Positions 53,330-61,445 of a stretch of DNA of 64,000 nucleotides are shown here, piece after piece (position 1 is the stretch's first letter; the number at the start of each line of letters is the position of its first letter). Source of the DNA: Sphingomonas panacis. GTDB lineage: Bacteria; Pseudomonadota; Alphaproteobacteria; Sphingomonadales; Sphingomonadaceae. Where the stretch lies: positions 4,123,501 to 4,187,500 of the forward strand of contig NZ_CP014168.1 of assembly GCF_001717955.1 (NCBI RefSeq), in the 5' to 3' direction. The notes under the pieces were generated by a model. The model ran no database searches and was not told the origin of the DNA. It saw only the letters and a program-made list of their open reading frames with translations. A program made the position numbers and the translations under genes.

Positions 53330-53772
53330 GGGCCTGTCTGGACTATCTGCAGGCGGGCGATACGCTGGTAGTCTGGAAGCTGGACCGCCTCGGACGCTCT
53401 TTGCCGCATTTGCTGGCGATCCTTACCGATCTTAGGGAGCGTGGGGTCTCATTCCGGTCGCTCACCGAGCAGATGGATACGGGCACCCCGCATGGCGAGC
53501 TTCTATTCTCGCTCTTTGGTGCCCTCGCTCAATACGAACGGGCGCTTACACGCGAGCGGATTATGGCGGGGCTGGCGGCAGCGAAGCGGCGTGATCGACA
53601 TGGCGGTCGCCCTAAAACGATCGACGCGGAGAAGATTGAGCTGATAACCGCGGCCCTTGCCGCTGGTGCCATCAAGTCGTCCGTCTGCCGCACATTCAAT
53701 GTGCCTCGTTCAACGCTCGCGGATGCACTGGAGCGTATCGGATGGTCAGCGCCGGAAGCAACCGGCCCTTAA
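53330..53772 (+). pseudogene. Serine resolvase, C-terminal part (interrupted)
   Basis: Continues the resolvase after the IS pair: ACLDYLQAGDTLVVWKLDRL, the rest of the catalytic domain (FSLFGALAQYERALTRERI) and a C-terminal HTH (GAIKSSVCRTFNVPRSTLAD). It can be translated from ATG 53323 as a 149-residue protein, but without the active Ser it would be inactive. Precise removal of both IS would give a 196-residue resolvase. Confidence 0.88.
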
Positions 53773-53795
53773 CCCTGGGCCGCTATCCAAGTCCA

Positions 53796-54173
53796 ATGCG
53801 TCGCCGTTCCTCTTTCGATCAAACTTCGTCCAAAAGGCAACGCCGGTTCTATCCGCGGCAAACGCGGTCGAAGCCCGTTCCTGTGGAAGCCAGGCTACTT
53901 GGCGCAGCGGCGGCGCTTGGAGCTGTTGTGGGCTTGGGATCGATCGCGGCAAGCGGGGGCGGCCCCCAGCGCATTGCGTCAGCGGCACATTCCCTGGCTG
54001 TCACTGCCGGCGTGAGTCGAGCTCGCGCACCTCAGAGTGGAGACTACTGGTCTGGGTGCGATGCTGCTCGAGCGGCGGGTACCGCGCCGATCTACCGCGG
54101 AGAGCCAGGTTATCGAACTGAAATGGACGGGGACGATGACGGAATTGCCTGCGAGCCTTATCGAGGCAACTGA
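53796..54173 (+). CDS. Excalibur-domain protein
   Basis: 125 residues from ATG 53796. A basic N-terminus precedes a membrane segment (ARLLGAAAALGAVVGLGSIA), then a C-terminal Excalibur calcium-binding motif: GCDAARAAGTAPIYRGEPGY and MDGDDDGIACEPY with the DxDxDGxxCE loop. Such domains are extracellular and often accompany surface nucleases. Function unknown. Confidence 0.78.
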   Translation: MRRRSSFDQTSSKRQRRFYPRQTRSKPVPVEARLLGAAAALGAVVGLGSIAASGGGPQRIASAAHSLAVTAGVSRARAPQSGDYWSGCDAARAAGTAPIYRGEPGYRTEMDGDDDGIACEPYRGN

Positions 54174-54326
54174 GGTTTCCAACTCACGCGGACGTGGCTG
54201 GCGCCCATCATGTGCTTCCCGTCGTGGGCAAAGCTGCGCGACTGTAGGCGACCGTCTCAAGACATTCATGCAAGAAGTGAAACGCGCTAAAACCAGTCGT
54301 TCACCTATTCAGCGTATGACTGAGCT

Positions 54327-55115
54327 ATGACTGTGCTCAAAATCATCCTCTATATTTTTCTGCTTCTCCTTTTTATACCCAAGCGAGGATATCCGTGGGC
54401 GATAGGTGTAACGGTTCCCACCTATGCATGGTTATTCTGGATCATCAGCAGGCCTTTGCCAATAAGTGACGATTGGGGTGAGTTTGATCGATTTATAATT
54501 TCAATCGCATTGTTCTTAGGGATAGTCCCTGCATTTTTCCGCCTGCTACTGGGTCTACGGAAAGTCGAAAATTTACCTGAAAAAATCGATTGGAAACCCG
54601 CTCAGGCAAGCTGTCTATTCGTTCTAATTTGGGGCGTAGCGTGGTTGCTTACGCCCATCGTTCCCTCGTTTGTCGGAGCCGCGCCATGCGTTGCGGCCGC
54701 TATTCTTCTATCAGCACTGATGCTTGGCATAGCGAGGCTTATGCCGCACCATCGCGTGTTATTCATCACTTCCGGAACGGCGCTGATCACCGGAGCTATC
54801 GCAATTTTGATTTGGCCATTCGCTATTATAGAAGCGGCGGAGAAAAAGGCGGGGGGACGGCCATACTGCGTAGTGGTTGCAGACGGCAGTGACTATCGAA
54901 CAGCAAAAAATCTGCTCGATCTTACACCGCTCATAATGCGAGGTCGCGAGACTGGAAAATCAGCAGCGAATTTTCATGGTCAATTATTGACATCGGGTGA
55001 CATTAGCCGAAATTGGTCCTACGAACGTAGAGACTTTTTAGATAAATCAAGCGACCATAAACCGCCACACTGCCGAGCTGTGACTGGATTTGCACGGAAT
55101 CTTGCATGGTTTTGA
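54327..55115 (+). CDS. Membrane protein of unknown function
   Basis: 262 residues with about five hydrophobic segments (ILYIFLLLLFIP, VTVPTYAWLFWIIS, FIISIALFLGIVPAFFRLLL, PCVAAAILLSALMLGIARLM, ITGAIAILIWPFAIIEAA) and a soluble C-terminal part. No family recognised. Less GC-rich than the transfer genes, as expected for an acquired gene. Confidence 0.65.
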   Translation: MTVLKIILYIFLLLLFIPKRGYPWAIGVTVPTYAWLFWIISRPLPISDDWGEFDRFIISIALFLGIVPAFFRLLLGLRKVENLPEKIDWKPAQASCLFVLIWGVAWLLTPIVPSFVGAAPCVAAAILLSALMLGIARLMPHHRVLFITSGTALITGAIAILIWPFAIIEAAEKKAGGRPYCVVVADGSDYRTAKNLLDLTPLIMRGRETGKSAANFHGQLLTSGDISRNWSYERRDFLDKSSDHKPPHCRAVTGFARNLAWF

Positions 55116-55330
55116 TGTTCACTTTTGCCAAGGATATATCCGTAACCTTACGGTCCGTAATCTACCCAAGTCAGCCTATCCCGGATGCGCGAAAATTAGG
55201 CGACAGCCGCCGTCGGCCATGCGTTTTCTGTCGCGAGATGAGACACGGGCATCAGGGCGAGCGCTGCTTGTCCATCCTGCCCCCTCATGCCTAAAGTCTG
55301 TTCAAACAAGGCACTTGAGAGAGGTGCACG

Positions 55331-55729
55331 ATGCCAGTTCCTCAACCAACACATTTTTCTCTGATGGGTGCGGATGTTTCGATTATTTTGGTGAATTTCG
55401 GCATCTGCCTAATAATATTCCCGAGCGTAGCTGGTTATATCGTTCAAAAGCACGCATTTATTTCAATACTGCTCATACTGACAGAAGCGTTGTTCCTTGT
55501 CGTGCTCGGACAAACGCAGGCTGCGCAGGTGACCGATGTCTGTTTGGATCAAATTCGGCTGGCCCAGAAACAAGGATACGAGATATTGGGTGGGAACATT
55601 CGATGCGTAGCATTCGAATTCTCAACCGCAAATTTCTTAAAATGGTGGGGTTATCTATTGCCCGGCTTTCTTGCTGGAATGGCAGTGTCGCTAATTAAGC
55701 AGAAGATTGCCGAGAAGAAAATGCGATAA
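55331..55729 (+). CDS. Small membrane protein
   Basis: 132 residues with three hydrophobic segments (SIILVNFGICLIIFPSVAGY, ISILLILTEALFLVVLG, WGYLLPGFLAGMAVSLI) and a basic end KQKIAEKKMR. ATG 55331 is preceded by GAGAGAGG. Function unknown. A frame from another ATG overlapping this region is not credible. Confidence 0.65.
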   Translation: MPVPQPTHFSLMGADVSIILVNFGICLIIFPSVAGYIVQKHAFISILLILTEALFLVVLGQTQAAQVTDVCLDQIRLAQKQGYEILGGNIRCVAFEFSTANFLKWWGYLLPGFLAGMAVSLIKQKIAEKKMR

Positions 55730-55774
55730 CAGGTCATCGTGCGCTAGCGAATTGCCGCTTTAACCTGTTTGCAA
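55727..55774. promoter_or_regulatory. AACAGGT inverted repeat
   Basis: AACAGGT just after the stop at 55729 and ACCTGTT at about 55767-55773 are perfect 7-bp complements around a 33-base spacer, ahead of the gene at 55798. Could be a weak terminator for the upstream gene or an operator. No T run. Confidence 0.3.
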
Positions 55775-55797
55775 AGCTGATAGGTTATGATCGCATC

Positions 55798-56172
55798 ATG
55801 AAGGCAATTTCAAACATGCTGTTGAGCGCCGCTGCATTAGCGGCAATGCTTGTAGCGATCCCGGCCCATGCATGCCGGATTTCGAGAGGGCCATTCAATC
55901 CGACGCTGGCGCGTTCGGACGTCATCATTGTGGGCCGGGTCGCAGGAATTCGACAAGACGTGCCCATTGTCGGCAAATGGTTCCGCGTCCGCGTGCAGGC
56001 CGTTCTGGCGGGTCAGTTCACCGAGGCGATATATGAAACTGGCTGGCCCATTAGCCCCGGCACTTGCGGTCCGCGTGGGCCGGATGTCGCCGAAGGCGAG
56101 CAGGTTGCCATTTATTTCGAGTACCGCGACGGACGCCCGATCGAGCAAGGCTGGATCAAGATACCTTCATAA
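55798..56172 (+). CDS. Exported hypothetical protein
   Basis: 124 residues. Signal peptide MKAISNMLLSAAALAAMLVA with a cut near AHA, then a small domain with two further Cys (ACRISRGP, GTCGPRGP) and beta-like strands SDVIIVGRVAGI and EGEQVAIYFEYRDG. Probably periplasmic and disulfide-bonded. Family not recognised. Confidence 0.65.
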   Translation: MKAISNMLLSAAALAAMLVAIPAHACRISRGPFNPTLARSDVIIVGRVAGIRQDVPIVGKWFRVRVQAVLAGQFTEAIYETGWPISPGTCGPRGPDVAEGEQVAIYFEYRDGRPIEQGWIKIPS

Positions 56173-56215
56173 ATATTGTTGAACGACAATCAGGCCATAG
56201 CCGCCATGTCGACGG

Positions 56216-56509
56216 CTATGGATAGCCCGCCTCCTTTTGGCGGCGGACAGCCAGGATCGCTACCGTCTCGTCATCAAGGCGATAGAGGGCGACATAGCCG
56301 CTGTTGCCGAAGTCGATCAGCTTTTTCCGATACTCGGGGTCCATATCTTCCACCGGACGGCCTATGCCCGGTGATGCCGCCAGAATCCTGACCCCGGCCC
56401 GGATCGTCGCAACCGCGTGCGTTGCGGCGTCGGCATCCTTGGGCAAGAGCCAGCGATAGAGTCGCTGAACATTGGCTAACGCATTCGGCGTCCAGATCAG
56501 ACGTGGCAC
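56216..56509 (-). CDS. parE: ParE/RelE-family toxin
   Basis: 97 residues: IWTPNALANVQRLYRWLLPK, SPGIGRPVEDMDPEYRKKLI and YVALYRLDDETVAILAVRRQ follow the ParE pattern; family members poison DNA gyrase. Overlaps its antitoxin gene by 13 bp. Confidence 0.9.
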   Translation of the reverse strand: MPRLIWTPNALANVQRLYRWLLPKDADAATHAVATIRAGVRILAASPGIGRPVEDMDPEYRKKLIDFGNSGYVALYRLDDETVAILAVRRQKEAGYP

Positions 56510-56775
56510 TTAGGCGGCTCCGCATCCTCGCCCGCTTCGAGCTTCGCCAACCAAGCATCGGCTTCCTCAAGCGTCAGATGCAAGCCCGTCTGCTGATATT
56601 CGTGCCATGCCCGTATAGCGTCCTGTCGGAACGTCTCGCGTTTTTCCTCGCGTTCGACATACTGTGCGATAGCTTCGCGCATGATCCAATGCGAGCTGCG
56701 CCGCCGCACATCGGCAAGGTGCTGGACACGCCCCTTACGGGCATCATCGAGCTTTATTGATGTTGCCGCTGCCAC
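56497..56775 (-). CDS. parD: ParD/CopG-type antitoxin
   Basis: 92 residues: ATSIKLDDARKGRVQHLADV and SSHWIMREAIAQYVEREEKR make a ribbon-helix-helix, followed by an acidic toxin-binding tail. Antitoxin and autorepressor of the ParE gene that follows. Confidence 0.9.
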   Translation of the reverse strand: MAAATSIKLDDARKGRVQHLADVRRRSSHWIMREAIAQYVEREEKRETFRQDAIRAWHEYQQTGLHLTLEEADAWLAKLEAGEDAEPPKCHV

Positions 56776-57038
56776 AATGCGACCTCCGTAGCAAAAGGTA
56801 TTACCTTGCGCTCAGGTGGCCTCTCTGGGCTGCGCCGTCCATCCCCAGCGCCAACAGTCTCGCCGAGATTAATGTGATTTCCGACACCCCGGATTTCCCG
56901 GTTCTCCATGTTCAAGGAACATTTCGAGAACTAACAATCGGGAACAGGCTTTGGGAAAGTGGTTTCCGCACCTGCGCGTCAAGGCAATCATCGTCCGCGA
57001 TTTCTCGCTACGCGCTCCCAATCAGGAAGGCACAATGC

Positions 57039-58055
57039 CTAGCTGGTTCGGAGGCCCAGCCTCCACCCCAAGAGCCGTGTGAACTGCTCAGGATCGTCCA
57101 AGCGGAACGCGACACGCACGAAGGGCGCGCGCTTCTTCAGGAGCGAGCGACGATGCAGCGGGCGGCCCAACCGCAGCATGACGTTCGGCCAAGCGAGCAG
57201 CGCCGCGTTGAGGGTGGCCGGATCGCGGACATCGTCGCCGATGAACGCTCCGTCGATTGCGACGATCGCGTCGAACGGTACGAATTGGTCGATCAGGAAG
57301 CCGGCCCGTACCCGAATGCCTTCGGGCGTCAACAATACCGGCTTAAACCGGAAAGACTTGATGAGGCCGACCAGATACACGAACCCCACGTCGCTCAGGA
57401 TGAACATGACGATCATACCGGTGCGACTCCAATGCCCAAGCAGCAGATGATAAACCGCGATCTCGATCGCCGACAGGATCAGCAGCGTCGCGCACATCGG
57501 GGTCAGGTGCTTATGGTAGGCAAAGGCTCGGGCGTTTGCCGGCACGTCGGCCGGGCCGCCCCAGCGGAACAACGCCATGTGGAGCACCGTCATTTCCGCC
57601 ACGGCCAGTCGAACGAGTGCGGGCGGAAAGAACTCCGATGCGGCAGCCACCCATCGCTCCTCACGATCAATACCCTCTTGGTTCACGAGCCGCCTAGCTC
57701 GGGCCGTTGCCCAAGCGACATGACCCAGAACGACGGTCGCCATCGCCAACACCAAGATCGGCATTTCGAGTAGCGTGTCCCGTATTGCCGGGGGTGAACC
57801 CAGCCAGACGGTAAAGCTTGCCGCGGCCAGCACCGCCAGAATGGCGCTGCGCTCCGGCTTCCGCGATGATCGGGCAATGAGCGACAGCATCAGCGTGTCT
57901 GCGACGATCCAGAGGAACAGGAGTAGCGCCGGGAGAGGACGTGTCGTCGCTAGCGGCGTTCGCACCGCCATTCCGGCCAGCGCAACAATGACGAAGGGCG
58001 CTACTTTCGCGGCGATCTGCCGCCGATCGACGCCGTTACCAACTTGGGCTGTCAT
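57039..58055 (-). CDS. Membrane protein of unknown function
   Basis: 338 residues from ATG 58055 with GAGGGAG upstream; the frame is open to 58289 but nothing supports the extension. About six hydrophobic helices in the first 230 residues (FVIVALAGMAVRTPLA, MPILVLAMATVVLGHVAWAT, IVMFILSDVGFVYLVGLI) and a C-terminal soluble domain (GIRVRAGFLIDQFVPFDAIV) that resembles a PH-like beta module. No family assigned. Confidence 0.65.
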   Translation of the reverse strand: MTAQVGNGVDRRQIAAKVAPFVIVALAGMAVRTPLATTRPLPALLLFLWIVADTLMLSLIARSSRKPERSAILAVLAAASFTVWLGSPPAIRDTLLEMPILVLAMATVVLGHVAWATARARRLVNQEGIDREERWVAAASEFFPPALVRLAVAEMTVLHMALFRWGGPADVPANARAFAYHKHLTPMCATLLILSAIEIAVYHLLLGHWSRTGMIVMFILSDVGFVYLVGLIKSFRFKPVLLTPEGIRVRAGFLIDQFVPFDAIVAIDGAFIGDDVRDPATLNAALLAWPNVMLRLGRPLHRRSLLKKRAPFVRVAFRLDDPEQFTRLLGWRLGLRTS

Positions 58056-58359
58056 AACTCCCTCATTCGCTGGCTCGAATGACCGGATGCTGGTCTGGCG
58101 CAGCGTCAGAGCCGCATATAGGCTGCTGTTCGACCCGCTGCCAGCCTCCGTATCTTTTTGAAACATCGTTGTGGATGCATTTCGAGGATGCTTCTGCCGT
58201 TCCCGAAACTCGATCCTTTCCGGGAAAGAGGCGGTGTGACGGAAATCAGGACATTTCGGGTACCCAATACCGGAAATCCCTGTTGGCAACGCCGACCATT
58301 CGCCGCCATGCGGTTTCCGTCACAGCCATGTCCATTGAACATTCGTTTCGGGAAGCTGG
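58056..58359. other. Intergenic stretch with long inverted repeat
   Basis: 304 bp between the membrane-protein start and the NUDIX frame. TGTGACGGAAA (58235-58245) and TTTCCGTCACA (58314-58324) are exact 11-bp complements. They may be ends of a degraded element or a regulatory structure. No gene seen. Confidence 0.4.
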
Positions 58360-58803
58360 TTGAGCTTGAGATCGCAACTGCTAGCATGGTGGCATGAGCA
58401 ACGAGCCCCCCGCGCGATCCAGATAGCAGCCGCTTTAATCGACGACGATGCAGGCCGTTTGCTGTTGGTCCGCAAGGCAGGGACCGAGTGGTTCATGCAG
58501 GCCGGCGGTAAGATAGAGAACGGCGAGAGCCCTTTGAGTGCCCTCCGTCGCGAACTAAGCGAGGAGATCGGGCTGGTATTGGCCGATGACGATGCACGCT
58601 ATCTCGGTCGCTATTCCGCACCCGCTGCCAACGAACCCGGGCATACCGTCGAGGCCGAGGTCTTTCATGTGCGGATGCAGCATGACCCGGCTACGCGGTC
58701 GGAAATTGAGGAGGCCGTATGGGTCGATCGCGTCACCGCTACGACGATGCCCTTGGCACCTTTGACCCGCAACTACATCCTGCCACTGTCCCGCACGCTC
58801 TGA
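58360..58803 (+). CDS. NUDIX hydrolase, start disturbed by frame shift
   Basis: The NUDIX box GGKIENGESPLSALRRELSEEIGL is intact (GX5EX7REUXEEXGU, shown here in full only as residue positions 49-71 of the frame), so the protein should hydrolyse a nucleoside diphosphate derivative. The frame begins at TTG 58360. A natural start ATG 58394 (SNEPP) reads out of frame within a C6 run; one more C would join it to RAIQIAAALIDDDAG. Either the TTG is used, the run slips, or a base is missing. Confidence 0.75.
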   Translation: MSLRSQLLAWWHEQRAPRAIQIAAALIDDDAGRLLLVRKAGTEWFMQAGGKIENGESPLSALRRELSEEIGLVLADDDARYLGRYSAPAANEPGHTVEAEVFHVRMQHDPATRSEIEEAVWVDRVTATTMPLAPLTRNYILPLSRTL

Positions 58804-58859
58804 TCCGTCCTTCCCAATTCTCGATCCCATCGGGACAACTCGCGAGTGTCCAACAAACG

Positions 58860-59441
58860 GGCGGTTGCCGACATCTAGGCGGGATTCTGATTGTCGATAT
58901 CCAGGCATCTGGGGCGATCAACCGGGCAGGCCACTCATCATGGCAATCTCATCCAGATCGACATCCCAGTCTGCACGGCTGGCGCAACAAATATGTGCCG
59001 TCGGCCGAATCTGGATGGGACCATCAAGGCAGCCAGCGGGAACCTTGAGCATTGCGCCGTCCATCTGAACATCAGGAAGCGCTGCCCCACACCCACGACA
59101 GAAGCTGCGCTGATGTCGGGTGCCGGGTAGCCGAAAAATTTTGACTTCATCCTCCCCCGCTTCCCAATGGATTGATGCATCAGACGCGAAGAGACTGGCG
59201 CCATGGGCCGTGCCGCTTCCCTTTCGGCACCGCGAGCAATGGCATAGAAAGAAGCTGTCGAAGGAGCCGTTGATCTTGAAGCGAACGGTTCCGCAAAGAC
59301 AGGAGCCGGAAATGTTAGACTGGTTCGTGGATGCTTTGCACATGAGCTTTTTATTAGTGCTCATGATGGATCTGGTCCAGTGTCATGGCCGTAGCGTTTC
59401 CGACAAACAGGCGAGTGCCGCCGTCTGGCATGTGTTTGCCG
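58860..59441 (-). repeat. 582-bp repeat, copy 2 (carries GFA gene), inverted
   Basis: Reverse complement of 36063-36644, with no difference seen in the parts compared. Boundaries are sharp: flanks diverge at 58859 and 59442. The two copies frame a 22-kb stretch that includes the biosynthetic cluster. Confidence 0.88.
58918..59364 (-). CDS. GFA-family zinc-binding protein, copy 2
   Basis: 148 residues, identical to the protein at 36140-36586, with all zinc-ligand Cys (CLCG, CHCSRC, CRGCG). Lies on the opposite strand within the inverted 582-bp repeat, between the NUDIX and GNAT genes. Identity of a full gene points to recent duplication or gene conversion. Confidence 0.88.
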   Translation of the reverse strand: MSTNKKLMCKASTNQSNISGSCLCGTVRFKINGSFDSFFLCHCSRCRKGSGTAHGASLFASDASIHWEAGEDEVKIFRLPGTRHQRSFCRGCGAALPDVQMDGAMLKVPAGCLDGPIQIRPTAHICCASRADWDVDLDEIAMMSGLPG

Positions 59442-59482
59442 TCGGGAATGCTCCCGATCCGGATGCGCCCAGGTTGCGGTCG

Positions 59483-59947
59483 TTAGAGGCTGCTGATCGC
59501 GCTATCCGAAGCTGCCGTAGCCGCCCACCGCTTCAACATCCACCGTCGCTCGGCGGTCTCAGATTCGACCTCGAAGCCTTCTCGTCGGTAGAAAGCATCG
59601 GCGGGATTTGTGGTAAGAACGCTCAGCTTGATAGGGATGCCTTTTGCGCATGCTTCCTTCGACTTCATTTCCAAGACAACAGCACCAATGCTCTGCCTCT
59701 GAAATGGAGCGTCGACATAGAGCTTGCCGATAAAAACATGATCGGGCTGCCAGATTTCGGCGATGCAGCCAACGGCAACACCATCGCGTTCTATTATATA
59801 ATGGTTTGCGGGATCAAACGCCTCAATTGTCGCGCTTGGTCTCCAGCATCCCCAAAGCGCCTCTGCGTAAACACGCATACAAGTCTCCTCCAATCGAAGG
59901 AGATATCCGGCATCTGAGTTTGTAGCAGGCCGCAGGACGATACGCAT
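59483..59947 (-). CDS. GNAT-family N-acetyltransferase
   Basis: 154 residues from ATG 59947 with GGAGC upstream (frame open to 59998). IVLRPATNSDAGYLLRLEE, VGCIAEIWQPDHVFIGKLYV, the acetyl-CoA loop region FQRQSIGAVVLEMKSKEA and ADAFYRREGFEVESETAERR are GNAT motifs. Substrate unknown. Confidence 0.88.
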   Translation of the reverse strand: MRIVLRPATNSDAGYLLRLEETCMRVYAEALWGCWRPSATIEAFDPANHYIIERDGVAVGCIAEIWQPDHVFIGKLYVDAPFQRQSIGAVVLEMKSKEACAKGIPIKLSVLTTNPADAFYRREGFEVESETAERRWMLKRWAATAASDSAISSL

Positions 59948-60382
59948 CTTTAGCTCCGGCGGTTCAAATGGTCCGCCTTCAACGAAGGTGGGTAGCACAT
60001 CCTCTCGCTTCCGAAACCAGATGGTCGCCTTTCCACGCGAAGCTCGCCATTCCCAGCCTCATGCACGACAATCAGGTGTTTCCGCCATCTTGCCAGTCGT
60101 GGGGACCAATGCGTTAGGTGGAATGCCGATGCCTTGATCTCTAGATCCACTTGCCTATGAAATGACGCCGTCCGCCGATGAATTCCGCGCGTGCAATGGT
60201 GTTAGCTTGCAGCCATGCTGCATTCGCCTCTCAATTGGAGTCGATCAATGAGTGGAGATAATACGCCCGTCGGCTTGGGTCGCTCGACACTGCACTTTAT
60301 CTGAGGGAACGCGCCTCACTATGTTGGTGGCGTTGGAGCAACCTGTCGCCGCCATTTTCTATGGGACACGATAGAAGCGGCG
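59948..60382. other. Gap without a supportable gene
   Basis: 435 bp between divergent genes. Should hold the promoters of the GNAT and SNase-like genes. No clear repeats, RNA gene or frame with protein-like features. Confidence 0.4.
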
Positions 60383-60751
60383 ATGAATACTCAGTCCGAG
60401 CTGATGGTTGCCGGTCCGTGCCAGAGAACCATAACGCAACTTGGCGAGACCGTCTTCGGCGTGGTTCGCTACATCGGCGACGGAAACAGTCTGTGCGTCG
60501 GTCCTGCCGGTCGACCGGCTCGCTGGATCGAAATCCGACTGGCGGACTTCAACGCGTCCGAACCGTGCGATCGCGGCGGGCGCGAGGCGAAGCGGCTGCC
60601 GGAAAGTCGCGTCATGAATCGCGTTCTGTTTTGCCGCGCCGGACGTCAGAGCTATGACCGGGTCGTCGCCGCCTGCCGCCTGGACGGACGACCGCTCAGC
60701 AACGCGCTGCGTGCCAGAGGCGGACAGGAGGACGGACGATGGGCGAAGTGA
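60383..60751 (+). CDS. Thermonuclease-like (SNase fold) protein
   Basis: 122 residues. The SNase pattern is visible: FGVVRYIGDGNSLCVG, IEIRLADFNASEP (R52 and E60 in the places of the catalytic Arg and Glu) and QSYDRVVAACRLDGRPLSN with R93. A signal peptide is not evident and the fold is short, so it may be cytoplasmic or act as a nuclease-like binding protein. The metal-ligand Asp of the first motif is replaced (DGN for DGD). Confidence 0.65.
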   Translation: MNTQSELMVAGPCQRTITQLGETVFGVVRYIGDGNSLCVGPAGRPARWIEIRLADFNASEPCDRGGREAKRLPESRVMNRVLFCRAGRQSYDRVVAACRLDGRPLSNALRARGGQEDGRWAK

Positions 60752-60924
60752 GGTTGAGCGCGACACCCAAGGGCAATGGCTATCAGGCCGCCGTCACCCT
60801 CCCGGACGGGGTTTCCATGAGTTCGGCCGAAACCTATCCGTCGATCGCCGAAGCCATCACCGCAGCGGCGACGGAGCTGCTGTCGATGCCTGAGCGGGTC
60901 ACGGCGATTGAGAACGCGCCGTAG
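60739..60924 (+). CDS. Small hypothetical protein
   Basis: 61 residues from ATG 60739, overlapping the SNase-like gene by 13 bp. KGNGYQAAVTLPDGVSMSSA and SIAEAITAAATELLSM suggest a small alpha/beta protein. Coexpressed with the preceding gene. Function unknown. Confidence 0.5.
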   Translation: MGEVRLSATPKGNGYQAAVTLPDGVSMSSAETYPSIAEAITAAATELLSMPERVTAIENAP

Positions 60925-61445
60925 CCGCGAGCGATACGAGGGCCGCCAGAAGGGCGAGCGCGGTCAGCACCGCTCGCCGGGACCGGCCGCCGAGGACGCT
61001 TCCGCATGGAACGGCACAACCATCTAGTCGTGGCTGAAGCCGATCACGAGCGTCGGCGCCCGGATACGGTGGATTCCGTCGCTGATGTCGATCGTCAGAT
61101 CAAGCTCGACCTGACGCGCCATGTCCCAGTCCATGTTCCGCAGCACGTCCTCGACCGCCGGATCGATGCCGTTCGTACCGAACGCGTTGTCCAACTCTCG
61201 GTTTAGCCCGCGGCACGTTTGACTTCTTTACCGAACGCAGCCTTATATTGCGAGACCAGCCGACGAGCCTCGCTCGTGGGTTGGGCAAAGAAGGTTGCGA
61301 ACCGTATCCACTGTAGGGAGCCACACTACAAGATCAGAGCCGATCACGGCTGCGCACAGTCCTTGCTTCGGCAAGGAAAACGAGCAGTTTAGACGATCAT
61401 GGCCGATCACAGCAGAACACGACAGCGCGAGAATTTGGGGAAACC
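60925..61445. other. Stretch with possible gene remnants before integrase
   Basis: 521 bp. On the minus strand a frame ending at 61206 reads RFATFFAQPTSEARRLVSQY and a second one (61024-61194, TTG start) reads IRAPTLVIGFSHD near its end, like the tail of an alpha/beta hydrolase. Both are short and may be debris. A CCTTGC-TTCG-GCAAGG hairpin lies at 61361-61376. Integrases of this class often have their attachment site here, but none could be defined. Confidence 0.35.

Noticed and set aside
36063..59947. Integron-type cassette array (GFA, NUDIX and GNAT single genes)
   Set aside because: These gene kinds are common in cassettes, but no GTTRRRY core sites or attC structures were found at the boundaries.
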